NCBI RefSeq assembly: GCF_039851975.1
Contig: NZ_CP156660.1
Coordinates: forward strand, 2,113,035 to 2,177,034
From: Desulfoscipio sp. XC116
GTDB lineage: Bacteria > Bacillota > Desulfotomaculia > Desulfotomaculales > Desulfallaceae
Reading direction: 5' to 3'
Length of the DNA: 64,000 bases
In this document: positions 25,501 to 34,976 of the stretch, in pieces
How the letters are laid out: each line of letters opens with the position of its first letter
Numbering within the stretch: the first letter of the stretch is position 1
The notes under the pieces: model-generated
Told to the model about the DNA's origin: nothing
Databases searched by the model: none
Seen by the model: only the letters and a program-made list of their open reading frames with translations
Translations under genes and position numbers: made by a program

Positions 25501-25570
25501 ACTGTTACTGCGAACGCAGCAAAGCAATCCCAGACTCAAAAGCAGGTTCCCAAAGAAATGCGAGCTGTTG
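25501..25570. repeat. Partial copy of the 110-bp palindromic element
   Basis: ACTGTTACTGCGAACGCAGC followed by AAAGCAATCCCAGACTC and CCAAAGAAATGCGAGCTGT matches the left two thirds of the element at 13980-14089; the right arm is lost. Both copies also follow a shared ACCCTGAAAAA sequence (13920 and 25447). It occupies the middle of the 428-bp gap between dacF and spoIIAA. Confidence 0.6.
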
Positions 25571-25656
25571 CACAACGGGCTAAATAGTTCATAGTGCGGC
25601 GGCTTTTGGCAAGGATACCGGATTATTATCGAATAATCGGCTGAATCCAGGCAAAG

Positions 25657-25702
25657 GAGCGTCGCTTACTACTTCAAGAAAGTAGTTTGGCGACACTCCC
25701 AT
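25657..25702 (-). terminator. Long hairpin after dacF, possible terminator
   Basis: GGAG-GTCGC-ACTACTT pairs with AAAGTAG-GCGAC-CTCC in an interrupted stem about 45 nt long, 20 bp after the dacF stop. There is no strong T-run on the minus strand, so termination is uncertain. A second hairpin (GATTATT/AATAATC) is at 25624-25641. Confidence 0.4.
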
Positions 25703-25719
25703 TTTGACATTAGGAGCCG

Positions 25720-26982
25720 CTAAAAAATCTGCTCCAGGGCCTTGTGCATTTGACGGAACACCGAAGCCCGGCCGACCTGATTTTGAGCCAGCAGAGGCAC
25801 CCGCTGTACTTCCTTGTCTCCTTCCAGCAAAACAAAGTCGCCCACCTTTTGCCCCTTGTTTAGCGGAGCGGTGATTTCTTCCGGCAGAAGAGCTTGGCCC
25901 CGATAATTTTGCTTTTGTCCCTTGGGCACGGCCATAGCTATATCCGCACCCGCAATAACACCCACCTGATCTATAGTACCCTTGCCTACTTTGACGGTTT
26001 TGATCCGTTCTCCGCTCTGGGCAAAATGCACAGCCTCATAGCGGGCAAATCCGTAATTGAAAATTTTCATGGTTTCCCTAAAATGACTGCGGGGCTCGGG
26101 TGTGCCCAGCACCACCGAAATTAAGCGCAGGTCTTCCCGCTTGGCTGTGGCGGCCAGGCAATACTTAGCTTCATTGGTCCAGCCTGTTTTTCCGGCATCT
26201 GCCCCCTGGTACCACTTGAGCAATTTATTAGTATTCCATAAAACAAAATCCCCGCCCCGAATATCATATCGATAAATGGAAGAAATTTTGGTGAAATGCG
26301 GGCAAGCCAGCGCCTGGCGCAGGATTACCGCCATATCTTGTGCCGATGTATAGTGATTTTCAGCGGGCAGCCCGGTAGGATTGGCGAACCTGGTATGCCG
26401 GCAGCCCAATTCTCCGGCCCGGCTATTCATTATTTCCACGAACGCTTCCTCCGACCCGGCAATGTGCTCGGCCACGGCCACGCTCGCGTCATTGGCCGAT
26501 CCCACGGCTACGGAAATCAGCATATCCCTCATGTTCATTTCCTCGCCGGGCTCCAGGTATATCTGAGAACCACCCATGCCCCAGGCGTTTTCCGAAACCG
26601 TAACCCGATCGTCAAGGCTTATTTTACCCTGTTCGAGCGCTTCACAGGCCAACAGCAAGGTCATAATTTTAGTAACACTGGCCATAGGCAGCTCTTTGTC
26701 CTTTTCCTTGGACCAGAGTACCTTACCCGTAGCGGCATCCATCAGCACGGCCGCTTCCGCAGTTGTTTCCAGCGCCGCGGCGGACACCTGTGCAGGGCTT
26801 TGCCGCACTACGGCAAGATCTTCCCCGGTGGCTGCCTCTTTCAAATCGGATACCGGTCCGGCAGTTACCGGTGCCGCTCCGGATACCGGAGCGCCGGTTG
26901 CCGCCGGCCCGGCTGCAGCGGCGGCAGCAACCGTAACCAGCACCAGCGCCAGTATCATCGAATAAACTTTCTTACTCTTCAT
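25720..26982 (-). CDS. dacF: D-alanyl-D-alanine carboxypeptidase (DacF type)
   Basis: Removes the terminal D-Ala of peptidoglycan peptides, acting outside the membrane, probably on spore peptidoglycan. The product has 420 residues from the ATG at 26982 (after GGGGGGAAAGTGTG). A signal peptide (VYSMILALVLVTVAAAAAAG) is followed by an Ala/Pro/Gly-rich linker, then SxxK (ASVTKIM), SxN (GSANDAS) and KTG (AGKTGWT) catalytic motifs and the C-terminal beta domain of PBP5-like enzymes. Gene order pdp-dacF-spoIIA-sigF is as in Bacillus. Confidence 0.95.
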   Translation of the reverse strand: MKSKKVYSMILALVLVTVAAAAAAGPAATGAPVSGAAPVTAGPVSDLKEAATGEDLAVVRQSPAQVSAAALETTAEAAVLMDAATGKVLWSKEKDKELPMASVTKIMTLLLACEALEQGKISLDDRVTVSENAWGMGGSQIYLEPGEEMNMRDMLISVAVGSANDASVAVAEHIAGSEEAFVEIMNSRAGELGCRHTRFANPTGLPAENHYTSAQDMAVILRQALACPHFTKISSIYRYDIRGGDFVLWNTNKLLKWYQGADAGKTGWTNEAKYCLAATAKREDLRLISVVLGTPEPRSHFRETMKIFNYGFARYEAVHFAQSGERIKTVKVGKGTIDQVGVIAGADIAMAVPKGQKQNYRGQALLPEEITAPLNKGQKVGDFVLLEGDKEVQRVPLLAQNQVGRASVFRQMHKALEQIF

Positions 26983-27091
26983 CACACTTTCCCCCCTGTT
27001 CTTTTCACTCAAAATATTATGTGGAACTGAGTAAAAGTTATGCGGGGCGATAGTGTGCGCGACATCAAGAATATATTAGCTTTTTTAAGAA

Positions 27092-28393
27092 TTACTCTAT
27101 AACATCATATACAACCGGCACTTCTTCAGGCCTCCGAGGTCCAATGACAAATGACTGACTCAGCATTTGGCTGATTTGTGGGTTTATGGTACGATTGCTG
27201 TGCAAAACAGCCAGCACATCTCCAGGCCGCACCTCATCCCCAACCTTTCTCTTCAAGGATATACCGGCGGCATTATCTATTTGTTCATCTTTTATTTTCC
27301 TTCCGGCACCCAGCAGCATAGCCGCGGTGCCCACCGCATCGGCAGCAATACTTTGAACATAACCGGCCGCGTCGGACTTTACTTCCATATTATTTTGGGC
27401 CTGAGGCAGCAGATCAGGGTTATTCACCACTGCCGCGCGGCCGCCCTGCGCTCTGATAAATTGTTCAAATTTATACATGGCCTCACCGCCTGACAGCATC
27501 TCGGCCAAGGCATTGTAGGCCCGCTTAAAATCCGCATAAATACCGCCGGCCACCGTCATATGGGCGGCTACCGTTAGACAAACTTTAACCAGACCTGCCT
27601 CGCCTCTACCGTTAAGCACTTCTATAGCTTCTTTAACTTCATTGGCGTTGCCTACTTCGTAACCAAGCGGCTGGCACATGTCCGTGATAATTGCAATGGT
27701 CTTTTTATTTAAACCTTTACTTATCTGTACCATGGTTTTTGCCAGTTTCCTGGCATCGGGCAAAGTTTTCATAAAGGCGCCGGAGCCCACCTTAACGTCA
27801 AGTACAATAGCATCAGCCCCCGAGGCAATTTTTTTGCTCATAATGGAGCTGGCAATTAAAGGAATGGAATTTACCGTGGCTGTAACGTCCCTAAGCGCAT
27901 ACAACTTCTTATCGGCAGGGGTCAAATTACCCGTTTGACTTACGATAGCAATTTTATACCTGTTTACCTGTTCGACAAATTCTTCCCGGGAAAGCTCCAC
28001 ATGAAAGCCCTCGATTGACTCCAGCTTATCTATAGTGCCACCGGTATGCCCCAGACCCCGACCGGATATTTTAGCCACCGGAACACCTGCCGCGGCTGCC
28101 AGCGGTCCAACGATTAAACTTGTTTTATCTCCCACGCCCCCTGTGGAATGTTTATCCACCTTAATACCCTGTATGCCTGATAAATCCATAATATCTCCGG
28201 AATTAACCATAGCCATGGTCAAGTAGGTGTTTTCTTGCATATCCATGCCCTGAAAATATACAGCCATTAAAAAGGCGGACATTTGGTAATCGGGAATCGC
28301 TCCACCGGTAAACCCGCCAACTATAAAATCTATTTCTTTTTTAGTCAGACTAAAGCCATCGCGCTTTTTTTGTATCAAATCCACCATTCTCAT
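27092..28393 (-). CDS. pdp: Pyrimidine-nucleoside phosphorylase
   Basis: Splits uridine, thymidine and related nucleosides with phosphate. The ATG at 28393, after GGGGGGGCATCGGT, gives 433 residues as in Bacillus Pdp. MRMVDLIQKKRDG, the phosphate site VDKHSTGGVGDKTS and KISGRGLGHTGGTIDKLESI are diagnostic; KSDAAGYVQSI begins the C-terminal domain. It forms a nucleoside catabolism pair with deoB upstream. Confidence 0.96.
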   Translation of the reverse strand: MRMVDLIQKKRDGFSLTKKEIDFIVGGFTGGAIPDYQMSAFLMAVYFQGMDMQENTYLTMAMVNSGDIMDLSGIQGIKVDKHSTGGVGDKTSLIVGPLAAAAGVPVAKISGRGLGHTGGTIDKLESIEGFHVELSREEFVEQVNRYKIAIVSQTGNLTPADKKLYALRDVTATVNSIPLIASSIMSKKIASGADAIVLDVKVGSGAFMKTLPDARKLAKTMVQISKGLNKKTIAIITDMCQPLGYEVGNANEVKEAIEVLNGRGEAGLVKVCLTVAAHMTVAGGIYADFKRAYNALAEMLSGGEAMYKFEQFIRAQGGRAAVVNNPDLLPQAQNNMEVKSDAAGYVQSIAADAVGTAAMLLGAGRKIKDEQIDNAAGISLKRKVGDEVRPGDVLAVLHSNRTINPQISQMLSQSFVIGPRRPEEVPVVYDVIE

Positions 28394-28545
28394 ACCGATG
28401 CCCCCCCGCACAGGTAAATTGATCCACACAGTCGATAACCGGCAAGATAGCTGTTAAACTTAAGCAAACACCACTGCCGGCCTCTAGGAATCTGCTCTCA
28501 ACATCCGGCGCCAAAGCCTGCCTTGGGCAAGCTCTTTAGAAATCT

Positions 28546-29721
28546 TTATTGAGCAACAGCAGTGACAAACTCTTCGCCGGTATCAAAACTTAGTCCGAAT
28601 AACCGGGCCACGGAGGCTGCCACATCGCTGAAACCGGCGCGGATACCCAAGTCAACTCCTTTTTTGATACCCGGGCCGGCGACCAAAAGCGGTACGTATT
28701 CCCTGGAGTGATCGGTACTGGCGGTGGTGGGATCACACCCGTGGTCCGCGGTTAATATGAGCACATCCGCGGGGCGCAGGGCTCTCATTATTTCCGGCAC
28801 CCGGCGGTCAAATTCCTCCAGAGCACCGGCATAACCGCGAGGGTCGTTGCGATGTCCGTAAAGCTGGTCGAAATCCACCAGGTTGGTAAAAATAACACCG
28901 CTAAAATCCTCCCGCATTAAAGCCAGGGTTTTATCCACCCCATCCATGTTGCTATTGGTATGCGCCGAACTGGAAATTCCCTGACCGGCGAAAATATCTT
29001 TGATTTTGCCCACCGCAGCCACAGTCAATCCATTATCCAGCAATAAATTCAGCACCGTGGGACGGGGCGGAATAAGGGAATAATCGTGGCGGTTGGCTGT
29101 ACGCTTGAATGAACCCGGCGAGCCGATAAACGGCCGGGCAATCACCCGGCCCACCGCGTACTTACCGGTGAGCAGCTCCCTGGCTGTCCGGCACATCCGG
29201 TACAATTCCTCCAGCGGAACCACCTCTTCATGGGCAGCGATTTGAAATACGCTGTCAGCGGAGGTATATATAATAGGGCTGCCGGTTTGCATATGTATTG
29301 CGCCCAATTCGTCAATAATCGCTGTTCCCGAGGCTGCCTTATTGCCCAGTATATCCCTGCCGATGTTTTGTTTGAACGGCTCGATGATTTCAGGCGGGAA
29401 GCCGCCGGGAAACACCGGAAAGGGCCTGTCCAATACAATACCGGCAATTTCCCAATGCCCGGTAGTGGTATCTTTACCCGGGGAAAGCTCAGTCATTTTA
29501 CCGTAGCACGCGGTTGGATTATCCGCCGGAGGCACGCCCTGTATTTCAGTCAAACGCCCCAGGCCCATTTGCTCTAAATTGGGCATTTTCAGGCCACCCA
29601 CGGCCCGGGAGCAATTGCCCAGCGTATTACTGCCGCTGTCACCGTAATGCCCGGCATCCGGCAGTTCACCAACCCCGACGCTATCCAACACAATAATAAT
29701 TACTTTTCTATTTAGCTGCAT
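28546..29721 (-). CDS. deoB: Phosphopentomutase
   Basis: Interconverts (deoxy)ribose 1-phosphate and 5-phosphate, following nucleoside phosphorolysis. The 391-residue product belongs to the alkaline phosphatase superfamily, with metal-binding [11 protein letters not shown] at the start, [10 protein letters not shown] around the phosphorylated Thr and [20 protein letters not shown] near the end. AAAGGAG precedes the ATG. Gene order xerD-deoB-pdp-dacF is the Bacillus one without punA. Confidence 0.97.
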   Translation of the reverse strand: MQLNRKVIIIVLDSVGVGELPDAGHYGDSGSNTLGNCSRAVGGLKMPNLEQMGLGRLTEIQGVPPADNPTACYGKMTELSPGKDTTTGHWEIAGIVLDRPFPVFPGGFPPEIIEPFKQNIGRDILGNKAASGTAIIDELGAIHMQTGSPIIYTSADSVFQIAAHEEVVPLEELYRMCRTARELLTGKYAVGRVIARPFIGSPGSFKRTANRHDYSLIPPRPTVLNLLLDNGLTVAAVGKIKDIFAGQGISSSAHTNSNMDGVDKTLALMREDFSGVIFTNLVDFDQLYGHRNDPRGYAGALEEFDRRVPEIMRALRPADVLILTADHGCDPTTASTDHSREYVPLLVAGPGIKKGVDLGIRAGFSDVAASVARLFGLSFDTGEEFVTAVAQ

Positions 29722-29804
29722 TTAATTTTACTCCTTTAGTTATAATTTTTATGTTCGTGGAAAAGCTGATTGAAACGTTAAATAAGCCGTAGCCCACCCG
29801 GGTT

Positions 29805-30692
29805 TTAGGCCCGGGGATGATGCTTGTTATATATATCCCTTAATCTGGTATCGGTCAAATGTGTGTATATCTGAGTGGTGGCAATATCGGCATGACCCAG
29901 CATTTCCTGCAAGGCACGCAGATCGGCGCCGTTTTCGAGTAAATGAGTGGCAAAGGAGTGGCGCAGTGTATGCGGAGTTATTGTTTTATCTATACCCGCC
30001 GCTAAAGCATATTTTTTGATAATCTTCCAAAAACCTTGGCGGGTAAGACGCTTGCCCCGCATATTTAAAAAAAGAGCGTTTTCCCCTTTGTTTGCAGTTA
30101 TTTTTGCCCTACCCCGTCGCAGGTATTCCGTTAAAAAATTTCTGGCCACCGTGCCTACCGGTATAATACGCTCTTTGGCACCCTTACCCAGGCAGCGGAC
30201 AAAGCCCCGCTCATAATCCACCTGCTCCAAGTCCAGCGCTAAAAGTTCAGACACCCGCATACCGGTTGCGTACATCAATTCCAGCATAGCCTTATCCCTG
30301 AGTCCGGCCGGGTTGCCCACCCGGGGCTGGGCCAGTAATTTTTCCACTTCCTCCTGGGCCAGCACGCCGGGCAACTTTTTTTGCAGGCCCGGAGATTCCA
30401 GGTTGGCCATGGGATCAATGCCCAGCACCTGCTCATCCACAAGGAAACGGCAAAAAACCCTGAGCGCCGCCATATGCCGGGATACGGTAGCGGGCAAACG
30501 ACCACTTTTTTTTAATTCCAAAAGATAGTTTAGCACTAAAACACGGTCAATCTGCCCGGCAGCCATCACCTGACGCCGCATACAAAAAGATTTAAACTGC
30601 TTTAAATCAAGGGCATAAGAAGTAATTGTGTTTTGGGCCAGTCCCCTTTCCAGGGCCAGATAATTTAAAAAGTACCGGATATATTTTTCCAT
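29805..30692 (-). CDS. xerD: Tyrosine recombinase XerD
   Basis: Site-specific recombinase that, with XerC, resolves chromosome dimers at dif. The 295-residue product has the N-terminal SAM-like core-binding domain (1-85) and the catalytic set R (ATGMRVSELLAL), K, H-x-x-R (HTLRHSFATHLL), H and Y (LGHADIATTQIYTHL). Full length. It follows yqzK-like and spoIIM, as in Bacillus, where the homologue is ripX. Confidence 0.95.
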   Translation of the reverse strand: MEKYIRYFLNYLALERGLAQNTITSYALDLKQFKSFCMRRQVMAAGQIDRVLVLNYLLELKKSGRLPATVSRHMAALRVFCRFLVDEQVLGIDPMANLESPGLQKKLPGVLAQEEVEKLLAQPRVGNPAGLRDKAMLELMYATGMRVSELLALDLEQVDYERGFVRCLGKGAKERIIPVGTVARNFLTEYLRRGRAKITANKGENALFLNMRGKRLTRQGFWKIIKKYALAAGIDKTITPHTLRHSFATHLLENGADLRALQEMLGHADIATTQIYTHLTDTRLRDIYNKHHPRA

Positions 30693-30757
30693 ATTCTAAC
30701 ACCACCGTTTTATATTCAGCTATTCCACATCTTGTTGATCTATTCCTTTTGAAAGGC

Positions 30758-30793
30758 AAACAAAAAAGCCCTCCGGGGGCTGCTTTTTTCTAT
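30758..30793 (-). terminator. Terminator after the spoIIM-yqzK pair
   Basis: Minus strand AGCCC and GGGCT form a short GC-rich stem (flanked by A- and T-runs, GGGCTTTTTTG), between the yqzK-like stop at 30851 and xerD at 30692. The symmetry of the flanks means it could act in both directions. Confidence 0.65.
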
Positions 30794-30850
30794 AAGAGAT
30801 TGCTCGAACATAAAGAGCCTGTCCGAACACAAACCATAAGTGCTGGAAGA

Positions 30851-31036
30851 TTATTCCCAGCCCAAATGCCATTCTACCCGCAAAGGCTCATTGGTTGTTT
30901 TGTCGTGTTCAATCCAGTTGGCCTTGAACACCCCATACAACTGGGCGATTATAATACACAATATACACATCACCAACACTAGGCGGGCAAATAACAATAC
31001 TTTATCCTTAACCCGGGAAACCACCACAAAAAACAT
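30851..31036 (-). CDS. Small single-helix membrane protein (YqzK/DUF4227-like)
   Basis: A 61-residue product with a central membrane helix (VLLFARLVLVMCILCIIIAQL) and a charged C-terminal tail ending in WHLGWE. An AAGGAGG Shine-Dalgarno is 9 nt before the ATG. Position between spoIIM and xerD is that of yqzK in Bacillus, which also encodes a small membrane protein. The family name rests on this position and on general similarity. Confidence 0.65.
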   Translation of the reverse strand: MFFVVVSRVKDKVLLFARLVLVMCILCIIIAQLYGVFKANWIEHDKTTNEPLRVEWHLGWE

Positions 31037-31060
31037 TGCCGTAAGCCTCCTTGGTTTTTA

Positions 31061-31693
31061 TTACCGGTTAACCACAAACGAGGCCGCAAGCCTGGTTAAT
31101 TCCGGCGTAATATATCCCTCCGCCAGAGCAGCCAGCGCAAAGGCTGTCAAACAACCGGCCATAATTAAAGAATAACCGACAAACTGGGGAGCCACACGAG
31201 TTTGTGAATTGTTAAATCTTTTAACTAACAGCAAGGAAAAGGAAAGCGAAGCCGTGCCACCGATAATCAGCGCCGGAATGTAAAGTATATTTTGCGGCAG
31301 CATGGAAATAAGGACAATAACAAACTCCCGCCAATCCGGATGCGCGGTTAAAAAACCTATGGTAAATCCCAGCACAAATCCGCGGAAAAAAATTAGCGCC
31401 AACACCAGGGGCAGGCAGATAATGGTTAAACCCAGCATATAGATTACCGACCCCACCAGTAAATTATCGTAAAGTGCTCCTCTGACCATTTGAGCCCGGT
31501 CTACTTCTATTGCCGCCGCCTGGGCTAAAAAAGATTGCAGGTAGCGCTGCAATTCCCTGGTTTGTTCCTCTTGCAATGTATTGACCCCCAGCGAACCAAG
31601 CAATATGCCAACACTAAAAATAGCTATCACAATACAATAAAGCGACCAGCTTTGCCGGAGAGAGTCAGTCATTAACCGGCGCATGTAACCCAT
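31061..31693 (-). CDS. spoIIM: Stage II sporulation protein M
   Basis: Integral membrane subunit of the SpoIID-SpoIIM-SpoIIP machine that removes septal peptidoglycan during engulfment. The 210-residue product has about five membrane helices, a cytoplasmic-side loop with LGSLGVNTLQEEQTRELQRYL, and FFRGFVLGFTIGFL, typical of the DUF95 family. GGAAGCGG precedes the ATG. The yqzK-like gene follows after 24 bp. Confidence 0.93.
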   Translation of the reverse strand: MGYMRRLMTDSLRQSWSLYCIVIAIFSVGILLGSLGVNTLQEEQTRELQRYLQSFLAQAAAIEVDRAQMVRGALYDNLLVGSVIYMLGLTIICLPLVLALIFFRGFVLGFTIGFLTAHPDWREFVIVLISMLPQNILYIPALIIGGTASLSFSLLLVKRFNNSQTRVAPQFVGYSLIMAGCLTAFALAALAEGYITPELTRLAASFVVNR

Positions 31694-31760
31694 ACCACCG
31701 CTTCCTTTTTTGCAACCTGTCCATGCCTATATATATGAGCGGTACGGCGCCGATTATGAC

Positions 31761-32429
31761 TTAGTGCAAAAAATCGTCAATAATTGTACGGGTAATGTAT
31801 TCAGCCGCCAGTACATCCTCCAGTGAATTACCGCTGGCAGCCACTACCGTGATGCCGGCATCCAGCGCCCGGGCTTTTCGAATGGCCCGGGCGGCCGCGG
31901 CGCGCGCCGGTGCGGACCCCTTTTGCCGCATGGTCCTGGCCACTGTTCCTGTGAGCACCGCCGCTGCCCCGGCTTTAACGGCAGCATCATAGGCCACCCC
32001 CCCGGTGGCGGTGGCGGCTATGACCACCTGGTTTTGCAGATTATACAGTTTGGGCGTTTCAGCGCCAATATTGGGCAGCACAGCCGATATTTCAACCCCA
32101 GCCCGAGCCAAACCGCCGACCACCCCGGTGATTTTGTTTAAACGCTCGTCATCCGTACCCACCCGGGGTTCGGCTATCAAAACTACCCCGGTGTTCTTTT
32201 CCCGGGCTGCCCGCCCGGCTAGCCAACCAATAGCAGCGGGGTCTATGGACACAGGCGGCGCAGCCCCGTCGGGCGCGGCCCCGAACACGGCACACGCACC
32301 CGCGTCCAAAGCGGCCTCCAGAGTAGTGGACATATCAATAACATCCACTATCACCACCACATCTCCTTGTCCGGCGGCGGCGGCCGCTCCGCTGGCATTG
32401 ACGCTCATTTTAACAATGGGTATTCTCAT
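31761..32429 (-). CDS. ComB-like protein (2-phosphosulfolactate phosphatase family?)
   Basis: The 222-residue product, started at the ATG at 32429 after GGGGGAAATAAC, resembles the ComB family in its order of motifs: VVVIVDVIDMSTTLEAALDAGA near the N-terminus, a central Ala-rich sheet, and a late ASGNSLEDVLAAEY segment. Known ComB enzymes remove phosphate from 2-phosphosulfolactate in coenzyme M synthesis, which is not expected here, so its substrate is unknown. It is Ala- and Gly-rich and has no membrane segment. Confidence 0.5.
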   Translation of the reverse strand: MRIPIVKMSVNASGAAAAAGQGDVVVIVDVIDMSTTLEAALDAGACAVFGAAPDGAAPPVSIDPAAIGWLAGRAAREKNTGVVLIAEPRVGTDDERLNKITGVVGGLARAGVEISAVLPNIGAETPKLYNLQNQVVIAATATGGVAYDAAVKAGAAAVLTGTVARTMRQKGSAPARAAAARAIRKARALDAGITVVAASGNSLEDVLAAEYITRTIIDDFLH

Positions 32430-32508
32430 GTTATTTCCCCCGGCATAATAAAATGTTTTACGCATAAAAATAAATGATGCATTTGAATTTTAAGGAGGAC
32501 ATTATTGA

Positions 32509-32637
32509 ATGCGCATATTTATATCCAAAGATGGATTGTATTTTAGCGGTAAGGTAAGCGAGCTAAAGCTATTAATACGCCCCTGGTCGGAATCCAAAGC
32601 CACACTGCGGCAATTTATCGCCTCGGCATTGCATTAG
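32509..32637 (+). CDS. Possible 42-residue protein on the plus strand
   Basis: The frame MRIFISKDGLYFSGKVSELK ... ASALH has a strong AAGGAGG Shine-Dalgarno 10 nt upstream. It lies between two minus-strand genes and its stop overlaps the DUF3866 stop by two bases, so it is convergent with it. It is basic, without a membrane helix or Cys. The composition (mixed hydrophobic and charged, single Trp) looks like a real small protein. I do not recognise a family. Confidence 0.5.
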   Translation: MRIFISKDGLYFSGKVSELKLLIRPWSESKATLRQFIASALH

Positions 32638-33716
32638 ATCAGCAGCCCGGCCGCATAAATGCCCGCCGCACCGGCAGACAGGAAAAAGGCCGGGTCGTCT
32701 TCCGGCGTACGCCCCATGGAAGTAACCTTGATCCCCCGGTGCTCCAATTCCGCCAAAGCCGGCCCGCCCTCTTGCCGCACCAGACGGTGCTTATCCGCCG
32801 GCCAGGCCCGGCTTAGCTGGTCCCGTATCAATGCCCACTGTCGATTATCAGCCAGCTCGGGCAGCACCACCGTGCAGGAAGTCAGGGCTATCTTACCCAG
32901 AGCAGTTACAGTGTGGTGACTGATGCCCCGGTGCCTTTCCCGGGCATCGGCGAAACTAATGCGGGGAATGGCCACCGCCCGACCGCCCAGTATATTCACA
33001 GCGTTAATTATTTCCCCCTGTTCCACACCCGTGAAGCCCAGCGGCGAAGCAGTGCCCACAATACCCGGCCCCATAGCTACAATTATTACATCCGCCCGGG
33101 CCACTGCCTTTGCCGTCAGCAGCGCGGTGTAAATATTGATACACTCCCAGTCGCCGCCAAAGGCATGGCCGCAAGTAACAGTGGCGTCCAGCAGGCTTTT
33201 GGTCTGCAGGTCGTGCACCAGGTTACTTAAGGGCAGCGGTAAGGCAGCCCCGTCCGTCATCACATATACCACCCGGGCCCGGCCGCCGGTGGCGGTTTTG
33301 ACGCCCGCAGCCGCGGGCGCCAGCATACTATGCAGCGTGCCCACCACTACCGGTATACCATCCAGAGAGGCGGTATTTTTGATAATGTCGGCGTCGGGGC
33401 TGTCCGGTTCTTCCGCTGCCAGCACTTTCACCTGGCACGGGCTGTAACGCAGTTTCATAATGTGCCCGGCCGGGCGGGCATTATGCTCCGGCCTGGAAAC
33501 GTTAGCCATCACAAAATGGGCGCCGCCCGTGCCCAGCCCTTTGGTTACGGCTGTGGTATTCAGCACCACAATGTCCCCGGTTTCCACCGGGCCGGTAAGC
33601 AAATCGTAGTTGTAAGCTTTCCGCTCCGGCTCCCCCGGTATTTGAACCGTTAATTCCGTCATATTCCGCCGTCGGGTCCTAACGGTTAGAACCCGGCCCT
33701 GCCGTGTCCTGATCAA
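32634..33716 (-). CDS. DUF3866 family protein
   Basis: A 360-residue protein of unknown function found in many Firmicutes and Actinobacteria. Recognisable stretches are LNTTAVTKGLGTGGAHFVMA, IPVVVGTLHSMLAP, YVMTDGAALPLPLSNLVHDL and VIIVAMGPGIVGTASPLGFTG. The Gly-rich parts suggest a nucleotide- or cofactor-binding fold. TTG start overlapping the TGA stop of the peptidase gene (TTGA), so translation is coupled to it. Confidence 0.8.
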   Translation of the reverse strand: MIRTRQGRVLTVRTRRRNMTELTVQIPGEPERKAYNYDLLTGPVETGDIVVLNTTAVTKGLGTGGAHFVMANVSRPEHNARPAGHIMKLRYSPCQVKVLAAEEPDSPDADIIKNTASLDGIPVVVGTLHSMLAPAAAGVKTATGGRARVVYVMTDGAALPLPLSNLVHDLQTKSLLDATVTCGHAFGGDWECINIYTALLTAKAVARADVIIVAMGPGIVGTASPLGFTGVEQGEIINAVNILGGRAVAIPRISFADARERHRGISHHTVTALGKIALTSCTVVLPELADNRQWALIRDQLSRAWPADKHRLVRQEGGPALAELEHRGIKVTSMGRTPEDDPAFFLSAGAAGIYAAGLLI

Positions 33717-34858
33717 AATGCCGATGCTCCCTTCCCGGCCGCCCGGGCTGTCGCGGCATTGATGACGGCCAGCACGTAAGCGGCATCCATGACCAGATCT
33801 TCAACAGTTATAAATTCATCGGTGGTATGCACCTTCTGCATGGCAATGCCCAGGTTTACCGACAATATGCCATGTTCGTTAAATATATGGGTATCGCTGC
33901 CGCCGCCCGTACTTTTAACCACGGGCTGCAAGCCTATGTCACGGGCCGCCTTTTGGGCCAGCCGCACGACTAAAGAGTCTTCCGGCACTGCCATGGCGGG
34001 ATAAATATTTTCCACTTTTACCTCCAACTGTGCACCGCCCTCCCGGGCCGCTCGTTCCAATGTCTCGCAGATAATTTTAGTATGTTTAATACGTTTTTGT
34101 TCCTGCAGGCTTCTCGTTTCACCTTTGATCATTACTTTTTCGGGTACAATATTAATAGCCACACCGCCGGAAATGATACCTATATTGGCAGTGGTTTCGT
34201 GGTCAATGCGGCCCAGCTGCATAGCTGCGATAGCCCGTGATGCCACCTGTATGGCGTTGACCCCGTCTTCCGGGTTGATACCGGCGTGTGCCGCCACGCC
34301 GAGCATTTCAGCATATATCTCATCCTGGGAAGGTCCCCGGTTGATAATAGTGCCGGCCGGGCCGTTGCTGTCCAGCACATAGCCCATCCGGGCCTTAAGC
34401 CGGGGGAAATCCAGGAACTTGACGCCCGATAAACCCACCTCTTCGCATGTGGTAAACACCAGCTCCAAGTCGCCATGCGGCAGTTTTTGTTCCTGCAAAA
34501 CCCGCACCGCTTCCAATATAGCGGCAACGCCTGCTTTATCATCGGCGCCGAGCACGGTAGCTCCGGCTGAGCGTATGATACCGTCTTCCTCCAGCGGCTT
34601 AATGCCGCGCCCCGGCGATACCGTATCCATATGAGCCGAAAACATAAGGGCGGGCGCATCCGCGCTGCCGGATCGCCGAGCGATTAAATTACCTGTGTCC
34701 GAGCCGGTTTTAGGTCCGGCATCGTCCACGTAAGTAGTAAATCCCAAGCGCCGCAGCTTCTCTGTCAGCAGCGCGGCCATACGGGCTTCCCGCCGGCTTT
34801 CGCTGTCCACCCGCACCATTTCCATAAACTCAGCCACCAACCGCTCCCTATTTATCAA
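33713..34858 (-). CDS. M20 family zinc peptidase (PepT/tripeptidase-like)
   Basis: Cytoplasmic dizinc aminopeptidase. The 381-residue product shows the M20 ligands in FSAHMDTVSPG, LGADDKAGVAAILEAV and TTCEEVGLSG, a dimerisation domain in the middle and a final zinc His in VHTTDEFITVEDL. Closest type by sequence order is the PepT-like group used for di- or tripeptides. TTG start after GGTGGGG. It is translationally coupled to the DUF3866 gene. Confidence 0.88.
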   Translation of the reverse strand: MINRERLVAEFMEMVRVDSESRREARMAALLTEKLRRLGFTTYVDDAGPKTGSDTGNLIARRSGSADAPALMFSAHMDTVSPGRGIKPLEEDGIIRSAGATVLGADDKAGVAAILEAVRVLQEQKLPHGDLELVFTTCEEVGLSGVKFLDFPRLKARMGYVLDSNGPAGTIINRGPSQDEIYAEMLGVAAHAGINPEDGVNAIQVASRAIAAMQLGRIDHETTANIGIISGGVAINIVPEKVMIKGETRSLQEQKRIKHTKIICETLERAAREGGAQLEVKVENIYPAMAVPEDSLVVRLAQKAARDIGLQPVVKSTGGGSDTHIFNEHGILSVNLGIAMQKVHTTDEFITVEDLVMDAAYVLAVINAATARAAGKGASAF

Positions 34859-34894
34859 TGGAACCCCACCTTTGCAAACTAATGTTACTAATAT

Positions 34895-34945
34895 AATAAC
34901 CGCCGGAAGCCCAACTGTAAAATGCCGGGTTACTGGCGGTTATGA
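34895..34945 (-). terminator. Hairpin after korC, possible terminator
   Basis: ATAACCGCC and GGCGGTTAT form a 9-bp stem around a long (about 30-nt) loop that can itself pair (GCCC/GGGC). On the minus strand it is followed by TATATTAG rather than a T-run. It lies 30 bp after the korC stop. Confidence 0.4.
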
Positions 34946-34976
34946 AAAGGATAATATATAGTTGTCCAAGAAAAGC

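Noticed and set aside
26296-27030. 244-codon plus-strand frame
   Set aside because: It is fully antisense to dacF, is low in normal protein features and has no start signal; the dacF frame has all catalytic motifs.
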